A stretch of 28,537 nucleotides of DNA from a virus: positions 1 through 28,537 of IMG/VR virus record IMGVR_UViG_3300046167_000230; one strand, 5' to 3'. The position numbers were made by a program, and so were the translations under genes. A model generated the notes under the pieces. It did no database searches and was not told where the DNA came from. It saw only the letters and a program-made list of their open reading frames with translations. How positions within the stretch are numbered: position 1 is the first letter of the stretch; the number at the start of each line of letters is the position of its first letter. This document shows, in pieces, positions 14,705 through 20,919 of this stretch.

Positions 14705-15545
14705 TTTAGAAGGCTACGGAAAAATATATGAGACGACCTATTGGGGTGATGGTAGAGATAATACTATTGATTGGGGTATAGTCTACAAGAACTTAGGTGC
14801 AGATAGTACAGATGCAGACTATCAAGCGGTATTGGATAGAGCAACTGCTTTAGGATACCAAGCCCCACAATCAGACCAACAAGAGTTGCAGAATACATTA
14901 GTTACATCTTTAAAAAGTGCAGGTGTATGGGATAAACTTGATTTATTTTATGTGTTTGCATCGGATGGTGATAGTGATTTTGCTACATTAAATTGGAAAG
15001 CACCAAGTACCTTTCAAATATCAAAAGTCAGCAGTCCTACATTTACTACAGATGTTGGTTTTAGTGGTAATGGCACAAGTTCCTACCTTGATACAGATTA
15101 CACACCAAGTGATGATGGAAATAACTACACTCAAGATGCTGCATCCTTTGGTTTTTTTATTAGTAGTTTAGGAAGTTCAACATCAAGTGCGTTGAGTGAT
15201 TTTGGTTCTCCCGATGTGGCTAATAGGTCTTGGTACAGAAGGAGTGCAGATAGATTTTATTTTAACTCTTCTCAATTTGTTCAAAGAACTGCGTATAGTG
15301 CAAATGTTTTTGTTCACGCTAATAGGTCAACGGCAAGTAATACTCAAATAATACATAACGGAGTTACTAAAGATAACAATACAGAACACGATTCAACAGG
15401 CTTACCTATTGCATCATTTACTGCATTTAAGAGAAGCACTTCTTTTGCAGATTCTACTTTAGGTATTGCTTTTGTTGGTGGTGATTTAAGTTCTGAAGCC
15501 TCCGATTTTTATGATGCCATAAACACATATCTAACTGCTATATGA
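14697..15545 (+). CDS. Virion surface / receptor-binding candidate (282 aa)
   Basis: 282 residues starting MSDLEGYGKIYETTYWGDGR. An N-terminal part contains TDADYQAVLDRATALGYQAP, followed by a LamG-like or lectin-like Ser/Thr/Asp/Asn-rich beta domain: VWDKLDLFYVFASDGDSDFA, ATLNWKAPSTFQISKVSS and FSGNGTSSYLDTDYTPS. This composition is common in structural proteins of marine flavobacterial phages. Position after head-tail genes and before lysis genes suggests a tail fibre or other surface protein that meets the host. The binding target cannot be read from the sequence. Confidence 0.6.
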   Translation: MSDLEGYGKIYETTYWGDGRDNTIDWGIVYKNLGADSTDADYQAVLDRATALGYQAPQSDQQELQNTLVTSLKSAGVWDKLDLFYVFASDGDSDFATLNWKAPSTFQISKVSSPTFTTDVGFSGNGTSSYLDTDYTPSDDGNNYTQDAASFGFFISSLGSSTSSALSDFGSPDVANRSWYRRSADRFYFNSSQFVQRTAYSANVFVHANRSTASNTQIIHNGVTKDNNTEHDSTGLPIASFTAFKRSTSFADSTLGIAFVGGDLSSEASDFYDAINTYLTAI

Positions 15546-15754
15546 TAGTTTTGAAAGCAACACAAGAGCAATATGATGCTTTAGATGGTTATAGAAACGG
15601 AGACAACCTTTTGAAGTTTGCAAAGGATGGAAATGATAATTGGATTGTTGGTTTACAAGTATTAACTGACTCAGCATTTGAAGCAATACACGAGCAATTG
15701 AATGAATTGCAACGCATTAAATATGTCCCAATACCTGATTCAAATGAACTATAA
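15542..15754 (+). CDS. Small hypothetical protein (70 aa)
   Basis: Overlaps the end of the surface protein gene by 4 bases (ATGA). 70 residues starting MIVLKATQEQYDALDGYRNG, with a FAKDGNDNWIVGLQVLTD strand pair and a C-terminal LNELQRIKYVPIPD. The tight coupling suggests a partner or chaperone of the surface protein, as for tail-fibre assembly proteins, but the family is unknown to me. Confidence 0.65.
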   Translation: MIVLKATQEQYDALDGYRNGDNLLKFAKDGNDNWIVGLQVLTDSAFEAIHEQLNELQRIKYVPIPDSNEL

Positions 15755-15905
15755 CGAAAAGAATTACATACCCTCACGCACCTCTCCTAAAGGTGATAGA
15801 AGAGGTTGTCTATGTTGGGAAACCTCAACCTACTCTATAGAGTGTTGTGATGGCTCAGTAAGAGCGCAAGGTGTTGGTAGTGTTTACTTTACCGATGAAG
15901 ACTAA
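15744..15905 (+). CDS. Small Cys-rich protein (53 aa)
   Basis: The likely start is the ATG at 15744, which overlaps the previous gene by 11 bases; ATGs at 15702 and 15723 are in frame but overlap more. The core is RRGCLCWETSTYSIECCDGS followed by VRAQGVGS, with four Cys in two pairs (CxC and CC), suggesting a metal site or disulphides. The last base of the stop codon is the first base of the amidase ATG. Short Cys-rich proteins of this kind recur next to fibre genes in flavobacterial phages; function unknown. Confidence 0.6.
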   Translation: MNYNEKNYIPSRTSPKGDRRGCLCWETSTYSIECCDGSVRAQGVGSVYFTDED

Positions 15906-16304
15906 TGAGACACATCAACAAGGTTATAATTCATTGCTCTGCAACTCCAGAAGGTAGAGACTGTATCCTTAGATACTATACGCCAATGGCATATCAAACG
16001 AGGGTGGAGTGATATCGGTTATCATTATGTGATTTTGATTAACGGTACTATCCAAGAGGGTAGACCTGTAGAGAGAGCAGGAGCGCATTGCAAAGGGCAT
16101 AACACTAATAGTATTGGTGTTTGTTATGTAGGAGGTGTTGATGAGGATATGAAGCCTAAAGACACCCGAACTGCTGCACAAAAGATAGCTATGCAAAAGC
16201 TCTTACTATCTCTTACGGATACTTACGAGGGTATCACTATTCACGGTCACAATGAATTTAGCAGTAAGGCTTGTCCATCATTTGATGTTCAAACGGAATT
16301 ATAA
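15905..16304 (+). pseudogene. N-acetylmuramoyl-L-alanine amidase (Amidase_2 endolysin), frameshifted
   Basis: The 5' frame MRHINKVIIHCSATPEGRD has the amidase start with its zinc-ligand His in IIHCSAT. After codon 19 it leaves the family and stops at 16010-16012. The +1 frame from 15963 continues with VSLDTIRQWHIKRGWSDIGY, then YHYVILINGTIQEGRPVE, GAHCKGHNTNSIGVCYVGG, ITIHGHNEFSSKACPSFD and stop at 16302-16304. The expected zinc-site His and Cys-containing end are all present, so one extra base (for example the T at 15962) is enough to explain the break. Intact, it would be a T7-lysozyme-like enzyme of about 132 residues that cuts the peptide stem of peptidoglycan. A shorter product could start at GTG 16029 but would lack the first zinc ligand. 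Confidence 0.8.
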
Positions 16305-16315
16305 TTGTAAGTAAG

Positions 16316-16468
16316 ATGAATACTACAGATTTAAAAGTATATTTGATGAATGTCTCTACGATGGCAATATCATTTAGCAATTTAGAAGCGACTTTAAAGA
16401 TCGTGTTATTGATTGCCTCAATCGGATATACTGCCCAGAGATGGTATCTAATGAATAAAGAAAACTAA
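16316..16468 (+). CDS. Small membrane protein, holin candidate (50 aa)
   Basis: 50 residues starting MNTTDLKVYLMNVSTMAISF, with one clear membrane segment (LEATLKIVLLIASIGYTA) and a polar charged end (QRWYLMNKEN). It lies between the amidase and a second holin-like gene, and short one-segment proteins with this N-terminus are common in flavobacterial phage lysis regions. It may be a holin, antiholin or amidase helper. Confidence 0.6.
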   Translation: MNTTDLKVYLMNVSTMAISFSNLEATLKIVLLIASIGYTAQRWYLMNKEN

Positions 16469-16585
16469 ATGAACATCACCCACGACAACGATAGCTTAGA
16501 TAGCTTTATCCAAGACCTTACAGACACCCAACAACCTACTTGCAACATTGACAACCCTGAAGACTGCGAAGCCTGTGGTAGTTAA
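16469..16585 (+). CDS. Small acidic Cys-tail protein (38 aa)
   Basis: Starts at the base after the previous stop. 38 residues starting MNITHDNDSLDSFIQDL; the end is CNIDNPEDCEACGS with three Cys. No signal peptide or membrane segment. Its place between two membrane protein genes suggests a lysis-linked role, but this is only position. Confidence 0.5.
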   Translation: MNITHDNDSLDSFIQDLTDTQQPTCNIDNPEDCEACGS

Positions 16586-16697
16586 GTGGTGCAGTATTGA
16601 ACCAAAGGAATGTACTTGTAAAAAAGATTGTAATGAACCCACTAATAACAAAACTGCTCGGAAAAGGCGCACAGGACACGATAGAAGCCGTTTCTAA
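16548..16697 (+). CDS. Possible overlapping Cys-rich small protein
   Basis: Frame open through the gap between the Cys-tail gene and the holin gene. Possible starts are TTG 16548 and GTG 16575. It contains VVKWCSIEPKECTCKKDC, four Cys in a compact pattern that looks selected, and then a basic end that overlaps the holin gene in another frame. With no ATG and large overlaps, its existence is uncertain. Confidence 0.35.
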   Translation: MTTLKTAKPVVVKWCSIEPKECTCKKDCNEPTNNKTARKRRTGHDRSRF

Positions 16698-16998
16698 TGT
16701 TGTGGATAGGTATGTATCCACTCCCGAAGAGAAAGAGGCTGTAAGAGCCTCTATTGAAGCCGAGATAAGTTCAAGGTGGAAAGCTGATATGGGGAGTGAT
16801 AGTTGGCTCTCTAAAAATGTACGACCATTAACCCTAATTGTAGTGGTAGCCTTTCTGGTTATTATGACCTTCTTTGATGGTCTTGGTTGGGTAGAAGTTG
16901 ATAGTGCTTGGATACAACTATGGAATATGTTAAGTGTAACGGTTGTAGGAGGTTACTTTGCAGTACGCTCTTTAGATAAGAGAGGTAAGGTTAAGTAG
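16633..16998 (+). CDS. Holin, 3TM/GTA-holin-like (121 aa)
   Basis: The ATG at 16633 is preferred over the in-frame TTG at 16597 because the family start is MNPLITKLLGKGAQDTIEAV. The N-terminal half is amphipathic and acidic (TPEEKEAVRASIEAEISSRW), then the polar SWLSKNVRPL and two membrane segments: LIVVVAFLVIMTFFDGLG and LWNMLSVTVVGGYFAV. The basic end RSLDKRGKVK faces the cytoplasm. This arrangement fits the phage '3TM holin' group, which opens the inner membrane for the amidase. Confidence 0.75.
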   Translation: MNPLITKLLGKGAQDTIEAVSNVVDRYVSTPEEKEAVRASIEAEISSRWKADMGSDSWLSKNVRPLTLIVVVAFLVIMTFFDGLGWVEVDSAWIQLWNMLSVTVVGGYFAVRSLDKRGKVK

Positions 16999-17015
16999 TT
17001 TAGAATCATTCTAAA
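16999..17015 (+). repeat. Perfect palindrome after the holin gene
   Basis: TTTAGAATCATTCTAAA: two 8-base arms around one central base, starting directly after the holin stop. It may be a protein-binding site. A second perfect inverted repeat CTTGTG-TT-CACAAG is at 17037-17050. Confidence 0.6.
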
Positions 17016-17078
17016 TAGCCTCTGCTCTTAAGACTGCTTGTGTTCACAAGTGGTTAATAAAAGAAAGTGTTTTAAGTT

Positions 17079-17107
17079 GGTGGGGTAACCCACCTTTCTT
17101 TTTTTTT
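17079..17107 (+). terminator. Terminator of the late region
   Basis: Stem GGTGGG / CCCACC (17079-17084 with 17089-17094) closed by a GTAA tetraloop, followed by TTTCTTTTTTTTT. Confidence 0.92.
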
Positions 17108-17222
17108 ATATATATATTATATATAGAGATATATTATATATAGTAGTTATTTAATATATAGATATATAGATATAGACCTATAGGTCTATTATAATATATA
17201 GAGATATAGATATATTATATAT
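17108..17222. other. Extreme AT-rich spacer, candidate replication origin
   Basis: About 115 bases made almost only of A and T, with repeated ATATATTATATATAG and GATATA units. One GC-containing island is a perfect palindrome, ATAGACCTATAGGTCTAT (about 17174-17191). No gene is possible here. It sits between two terminators and between the late and replication modules, the place expected for a DNA-unwinding element or origin. This is inference: no initiator boxes were recognised. Confidence 0.5.
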
Positions 17223-17247
17223 AGAGGCACTCGCCTCTTTTTTTTTA
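17223..17247 (+). terminator. Second terminator, after the AT-rich spacer
   Basis: Stem AGAGGC / GCCTCT (17223-17228 with 17233-17238), loop ACTC, then about nine T. It shields the promoter downstream from anything transcribed through the AT-rich stretch. Confidence 0.9.
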
Positions 17248-17252
17248 TCTCT

Positions 17253-17307
17253 TTGTTGTATGTAAATAATTTTGTGTACATTCGTAACAAATCAAAACAT
17301 TTACAAA
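17253..17307 (+). promoter_or_regulatory. Early promoter of the replication module
   Basis: TTTG/TTG (17252-17258) and TACATTCG (17277-17284) with 18-21 bases between, then a leader with AAATCAAAACATTTA, the same leader element seen in the three cassette promoters and at 23106. This promoter shows that the gene downstream must start after it. Confidence 0.65.
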
Positions 17308-17472
17308 GTGGATAAAACACCAGAACAACTACAGGAGATATTTGAGTGGTATGCTCAATGGTTATCAAGAGATGCAGAAAACCCTGAAGAACTTATAGAG
17401 TGGTTATGCGACAACCTTAAACCAAAAGCATTAGAAACCATAGTGCGTACATACGAATCCAATAACAATTAA
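17308..17472 (+). CDS. Small acidic helical protein (54 aa), GTG start
   Basis: The GTG at 17308 is chosen because the in-frame GTG at 17272 lies inside the promoter, and the leader aligns with other promoters that have the start codon at this place. The product begins MDKTPEQLQEIFEWYAQWLS, is acidic and helical, and ends with TIVRTYESNNN. First gene of the replication operon. No family recognised. Confidence 0.65.
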   Translation: MDKTPEQLQEIFEWYAQWLSRDAENPEELIEWLCDNLKPKALETIVRTYESNNN

Positions 17473-17476
17473 TCCT

Positions 17477-17665
17477 ATGTCATCATTTAAAGACCAATAC
17501 TTAGACTTGTGTGAAGCAAGAGTTGAAGCTCTTGAGACAGAACTCAATCATTTAAAGAACTTCATCATTAGAGACTTCTCTCGTAGGGAGATAGATGCTG
17601 ATAGTGTCTTAGCAATGTTTAACGCTTACAAGAAAGCCCTTAATGAAACACAAACCGAGATATAG
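17477..17665 (+). CDS. Small coiled-coil protein (62 aa)
   Basis: 62 residues starting MSSFKDQYLDLCEARVEALE; a heptad-like ARVEALETELNHLKNFI stretch suggests a coiled coil, then DADSVLAMFNAYKKALNETQ. Starts 4 bases after the previous stop. No motif that would give a function. Confidence 0.6.
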   Translation: MSSFKDQYLDLCEARVEALETELNHLKNFIIRDFSRREIDADSVLAMFNAYKKALNETQTEI

Positions 17666-17840
17666 TGTATCCGAGTATCCAGAAACATATGAAATCAACG
17701 AAATCACCAAGCAAGACCACTTTTACCTACACTTTGGATTCTACGATGACCGAAAGGTCTGGGGAGCAAGAAGTGAGTCAAGACTCGCCAAGTACCACCA
17801 ACAAGAAATTGACACCTCCTTATTATCACGGAAAGTATAA
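17643..17840 (+). CDS. Small hypothetical protein (65 aa)
   Basis: The frame MKHKPRYSVSEYPETYEINE then ITKQDHFYLHFGFYDDRKVW has balanced aromatic and charged residues and reads like a genuine protein. The competing frame from GTG 17665 gives a Ser/Thr-rich, low-information N-terminus over the same bases. I therefore assign 17643-17840 to this gene and start the DUF3310 gene later. It overlaps both neighbours. No family recognised. Confidence 0.5.
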   Translation: MKHKPRYSVSEYPETYEINEITKQDHFYLHFGFYDDRKVWGARSESRLAKYHQQEIDTSLLSRKV

Positions 17841-18063
17841 AGGCATTGAAGCCTTTGATGTGTGTATGGACTTTGCAAGAGATTCCTATAACATTGGTGT
17901 GGCTATCGCCTACCTACTTAGAGCAGGTAAGAAACCTAACAATCCTATTGTTAATGATTTGCTCAAAGCCATAGACCACATAGAAAAAGAACTTGAATAC
18001 ATAGGTTATGATTGTGAAAGAGCTGACTCTACATTTGACACTACCGAAGACCGTAAGTCTTAA
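17809..18063 (+). CDS. DUF3310 family protein (about 84 aa, TTG start)
   Basis: Core PPYYHGKYKGIEAFDVCMDF, YNIGVAIAYLLRAGKKPNN and LLKAIDHIEKELEYI match the DUF3310 pattern (H/Y..gg.E..d......f..G.a.KY..RagkK....DL.KA..yl..e). This family of small phage proteins is sometimes linked to nucleotide metabolism, but its role is not settled. The open frame goes back to GTG 17665, but the TTG at 17809, just before the conserved PPYYHG, is the more likely start because another coding frame occupies 17643-17840. If 17665 is used, the protein has 132 residues. Confidence 0.7.
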   Translation: MTPPYYHGKYKGIEAFDVCMDFARDSYNIGVAIAYLLRAGKKPNNPIVNDLLKAIDHIEKELEYIGYDCERADSTFDTTEDRKS

Positions 18064-18397
18064 TACGCTATACGCAGGTAAGCATTGGACATTTAGAAAA
18101 AAGAAGAAAGATGAGTATAAGAAAATCATTGAAAAAGAATTGGCTCGTTACGACCACCATATTGCAAAGGGTATGTCTATCTATATTAGGTACAATGCTC
18201 GTACCGATGTGGACAATAATGTACTTGTGTCAAAATTTGTTGCTGATACTCTCGTTGCTAACGGATGGATTGCTGATGACTCTCCTAAACATTATAACAG
18301 GCTCACTATCGTTTTTGACTCTACGGTTGAAAAGAATTATTGTGAAGTTGAAATTAGACTAAGAGATGCTTATGAAAGAGATTTTAATAGCTTGTGA
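18008..18397 (+). CDS. RusA-like Holliday junction resolvase (129 aa)
   Basis: 129 residues starting MIVKELTLHLTLPKTVSLNT. Signature features are the SLNTLYAGKHW start, RTDVDN with Asp67 and Asp69, LVSKFVADTL, and GWIADDSPKH with Asp90 and Asp91, the acidic residues that bind metal in RusA-type enzymes. A role in resolving branched DNA during replication, recombination or packaging is expected. It overlaps the DUF3310 gene by 56 bases and the methyltransferase gene by 32 bases. Confidence 0.8.
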   Translation: MIVKELTLHLTLPKTVSLNTLYAGKHWTFRKKKKDEYKKIIEKELARYDHHIAKGMSIYIRYNARTDVDNNVLVSKFVADTLVANGWIADDSPKHYNRLTIVFDSTVEKNYCEVEIRLRDAYERDFNSL

Positions 18398-19019
18398 GGA
18401 ATCTCAAGCAATAACAAAAGCCTTTAGAGAATTAGGCTACAACGCTTATAGTTGTGATTTGTTGCCGTGTAGTGGAGGACATCCAGAGTGGCATATTCAA
18501 GGGGATGCATTCCAAGAAGCATATAGCGGTAAATATGATATGATGATTGCTCACCCACCTTGTACTTACTTGGCGGTTAGCGGTGCGAGATGGTTGTATA
18601 ACAAGGATGGTTCAAGAAATGAAGAGCGATGGCAAAATCAAGCAGAGGCTTTAGATTTTGTTCGTGACCTAATGACCGCACCAATTAAGCATATAGCAAT
18701 AGAGAATCCTATTAGCGTTATCTCATCACAAATTAGAAAGCCTGACCAAATTGTTCACCCATATATGTTTGGTGACAAGGCAAGTAAATCTACTTGCTTT
18801 TGGTTAAAGAATCTTCCTAAACTTGAGCCTACAAACATTGTAGAGAAGGGAGAGTTTATTGAATTTATAAGCAAGAAGGGAGTTAAGAAAAGACAACCTA
18901 AATGGTATTATGAAGCATTAAAAAATGCTAAGACTCCAGAAGAAAGAAGAACACTAAGAAGCAAAACCTTTCAAGGAATGGCTGATGCTATTGCTGAACA
19001 ATGGTCTTGTGTACTATAA
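18366..19019 (+). CDS. DNA cytosine methyltransferase-like protein (217 aa)
   Basis: Rossmann-type start MKEILIACEESQAITKAFRE (motif I-like), then YDMMIAHPPCTYLAVSGARW with PPC at residues 64-66 and HIAIENPISVIS with Glu113-Asn-Pro. PPC and ENP would correspond to motifs IV and VI of C5-cytosine methyltransferases, in which PC and ENV are usual. At 217 residues it is shorter than classical C5 enzymes and has no clear target-recognition domain. No partner restriction gene is seen. A self-protection role against host restriction is likely but not shown. The second ATG (18372) is equally possible as a start. Confidence 0.7.
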   Translation: MLMKEILIACEESQAITKAFRELGYNAYSCDLLPCSGGHPEWHIQGDAFQEAYSGKYDMMIAHPPCTYLAVSGARWLYNKDGSRNEERWQNQAEALDFVRDLMTAPIKHIAIENPISVISSQIRKPDQIVHPYMFGDKASKSTCFWLKNLPKLEPTNIVEKGEFIEFISKKGVKKRQPKWYYEALKNAKTPEERRTLRSKTFQGMADAIAEQWSCVL

Positions 19020-19037
19020 ACATTTTTATTAACTTTG
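19007..19037 (+). promoter_or_regulatory. Consensus promoter upstream of SSB-like gene
   Basis: TTG (19007-19009), 20 bases, TAACTTTG (19030-19037): full match to the Bacteroidota TTG / TAnnTTTG promoter. Expected start of transcription about 19043, 19 bases before the ATG. Confidence 0.7.
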
Positions 19038-19061
19038 AACTATTAACTAAATTAAATAGAT

Positions 19062-19604
19062 ATGACTAAAGCATCAGTCGTTAAGGACATCAAGTCCGCA
19101 GGTCAGCCCTACGAAGGGCAGTACGGAACTCTATATGGGTTCTATGTAACATTTGAGAACGGAGACAATGGGAAGTACAATTCCAAGTCCGAGCATCAAA
19201 CAAAGTTTGTAGTAGGTGAAGAGGCTACTTACGAATACATTGGTAGAGAGTATCAAGGTAAAACCTACTACACGGTTAAGCCTGTAAACCCTCAGTTTGC
19301 AAATGTAACACCATCTTCTAATGGTAGTGCATCTGGTAAGACTACTGCTCATTCATCAAAGGATGAGATAATTGTTAGACAAACGGCATTAAAAGCAGCA
19401 GCAGAGTTAGGTGGTACACCTCAACAAGTTATTGCGAATGCACAGACCTTTGCAGATTGGGTGATGAAGAAAGCGGAGCTTCAAACATCTCAAGAGCAAC
19501 ACTTTGCAGGAAGGCAGAAAGACCAAACGCTTGAAGAAGCAAAAGTAGCTTTAGAGCGTAAATCCCAACCACAACCTGTGGCTGATGAAGGTTTACCTTT
19601 CTAA
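19062..19604 (+). CDS. ssb: Single-stranded DNA-binding protein-like (180 aa)
   Basis: The N-terminal half (residues 1-80) is strand-rich like an OB fold: YGTLYGFYVTFENGDNGKYN, KFVVGEEATYEYIGREYQGK, TYYTVKPV. It is followed by a flexible Ser/Gly linker, a helical part (IIVRQTALKAAAELGGTPQQ) and the acidic end ADEGLPF. A C-terminal tip of acidic residues plus PF is the hallmark by which bacterial SSBs bind partner proteins. The fold is not a standard SSB sequence, so this is an assignment by architecture and by position before the helicase gene. It has its own promoter and a terminator at 19624. Confidence 0.6.
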   Translation: MTKASVVKDIKSAGQPYEGQYGTLYGFYVTFENGDNGKYNSKSEHQTKFVVGEEATYEYIGREYQGKTYYTVKPVNPQFANVTPSSNGSASGKTTAHSSKDEIIVRQTALKAAAELGGTPQQVIANAQTFADWVMKKAELQTSQEQHFAGRQKDQTLEEAKVALERKSQPQPVADEGLPF

Positions 19605-19623
19605 AAAGATACCTATATTTGAA

Positions 19624-19647
19624 GGGGGCGCATTGCGCTCCCTTTTT
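19624..19647 (+). terminator. Terminator after the SSB-like gene
   Basis: Eight-pair stem GGGGGCGC / GCGCTCCC (one G-T pair; 19624-19631 with 19635-19642), loop ATT, then five T. The promoter-like TATATTTG at 19614-19621 lies directly before it. Confidence 0.88.
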
Positions 19648-19662
19648 AACTCTTGAAACACT

Positions 19663-20583
19663 ATGTCAAAAATATCTTATGCCGATGTGTTCGGTAAACT
19701 TGATGATGTCCGAATGGGCAAGATTGAAGAAGGCATCAAGTTCGGTCAATGGAATCTTGACCAATACCTCCGATTCAAACGAGGTAATTTCAATGTAGTT
19801 CTGGGACACGCTAATGTGGGTAAGACTTCAGTCACCTTATATCTAATGCTCTTACAAGCAATAAGGAATGATATAAGATGGTTGGTGTTTAGTTCCGAGA
19901 ACACACCTGTATCTCTCATTAAAAAGGTTAGCGAGTTCTTCTTAGGTAAGCCTATAAACCAAATAGAAGAAGATGAGTTTATGATGGCTCAAGACCTTAT
20001 CCAACGATACTTTGTTATTATTGATACGGATAAGAAGATGTACACCTATGCTGAGTTGTTAGAGGAGGCTACAGACATCTACCACGAAGAAGGCTTTGAT
20101 GGTTTTATGATTGACCCTTACAACTCGCTATCAAAGGACAAGGAGATGTACAAAACACTTGGAGGTCACGAGTACGATTATGAGGTAGCTACCCACTTTA
20201 GGAATTGGGCAAAGCAACACAATGTAAGTATATGGCTATGCGCTCACGCAGTTACTTCTGCCTTGCGTATGAAACACCCACAAGGACACGAGTATGCAGG
20301 TATGCCTATACCACCAAGCGCAGCAGATATTGAGTCGGGGGGTAAGTGGGTGAACCGTGCTGATGACTTTATAGTCATACATCGTTATAAATCTCACCCT
20401 ACCGAATGGATGTACAACCATATCATTATCTCTAAGGTAAAAGAGGTAGAAACAGGAGGTAGACCTACACCTTTGGATGAACCTGTAAAATTTCGTAGCT
20501 TACCAAATAATGTAGGCTTTGAGATACACGGAGAGAATCTCATTAGCAAGAAAGAAAAAGAACAAGGACAAATGCCTTTTTAG
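19663..20583 (+). CDS. DnaB/RecA-like replicative helicase ATPase (306 aa)
   Basis: Walker A GHANVGKT at residues 48-55 and Walker B-like DGFMIDPYN with Asp151. Further features are WLVFSSENTP (catalytic Glu candidate in SSEN), WLCAHAVTSAL, ADIESGGKWVNRADDFIVIH and NHIIISKVKEVETGG near the end. This is the RecA-core pattern of DnaB-type hexameric helicases without an N-terminal primase-binding domain. Most likely the phage's replicative helicase or helicase-like recombinase. The C-terminal QGQMPF may resemble an SSB-like tip. No primase or polymerase gene accompanies it. Confidence 0.82.
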   Translation: MSKISYADVFGKLDDVRMGKIEEGIKFGQWNLDQYLRFKRGNFNVVLGHANVGKTSVTLYLMLLQAIRNDIRWLVFSSENTPVSLIKKVSEFFLGKPINQIEEDEFMMAQDLIQRYFVIIDTDKKMYTYAELLEEATDIYHEEGFDGFMIDPYNSLSKDKEMYKTLGGHEYDYEVATHFRNWAKQHNVSIWLCAHAVTSALRMKHPQGHEYAGMPIPPSAADIESGGKWVNRADDFIVIHRYKSHPTEWMYNHIIISKVKEVETGGRPTPLDEPVKFRSLPNNVGFEIHGENLISKKEKEQGQMPF

Positions 20584-20919
20584 ATGGATGACTTACAAGA
20601 AGATTACCAATGGGTAAGGGGAGGTAGTAAGAGCATAGCATTGCTTTGGTTGAGACAAAAGAACTCCGACCTAATGCAGATAGCTAACGCACTAAAACCT
20701 CAAGACCTAAACAATGATTACGAGATGGATATATTCCTTGACCTTATGTCTATCTATGGTGCTATCAATAGTGCTATAGATATGGTTGAGGATGTACAAC
20801 AAAAGGTCTGGGAGGCAGAAGCGAAGAACGCAGACTTGAAGCTCACCATAAGGCATCTATCCTCTAAGGTTACTGAATACGAAAAACGATTAGATAATTT
20901 AAACGAACACCTAAAATGA
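20584..20919 (+). CDS. Coiled-coil protein in replication operon (111 aa)
   Basis: Starts at the base after the helicase stop. 111 residues starting MDDLQEDYQWVRGGSKSIAL; the N-terminal part is helical and the C-terminal half is a coiled coil (QQKVWEAEAKNADLKLTIRH then KVTEYEKRLDNLNEHLK). It overlaps the next gene by 4 bases. Might be a helicase loader or partner by position; no sequence evidence for a specific role. Confidence 0.65.
   Translation: MDDLQEDYQWVRGGSKSIALLWLRQKNSDLMQIANALKPQDLNNDYEMDIFLDLMSIYGAINSAIDMVEDVQQKVWEAEAKNADLKLTIRHLSSKVTEYEKRLDNLNEHLK

Noticed and set aside
17272-17307. Upstream GTG start for the 17308 gene
   Set aside because: This would place the first 12 codons inside the promoter and its leader, which match other promoters in the window.
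17665-17808. N-terminal extension of DUF3310 from GTG 17665
   Set aside because: The Ser/Thr-rich sequence looks like a shadow of the gene at 17643; the later TTG is favoured, though not proven.
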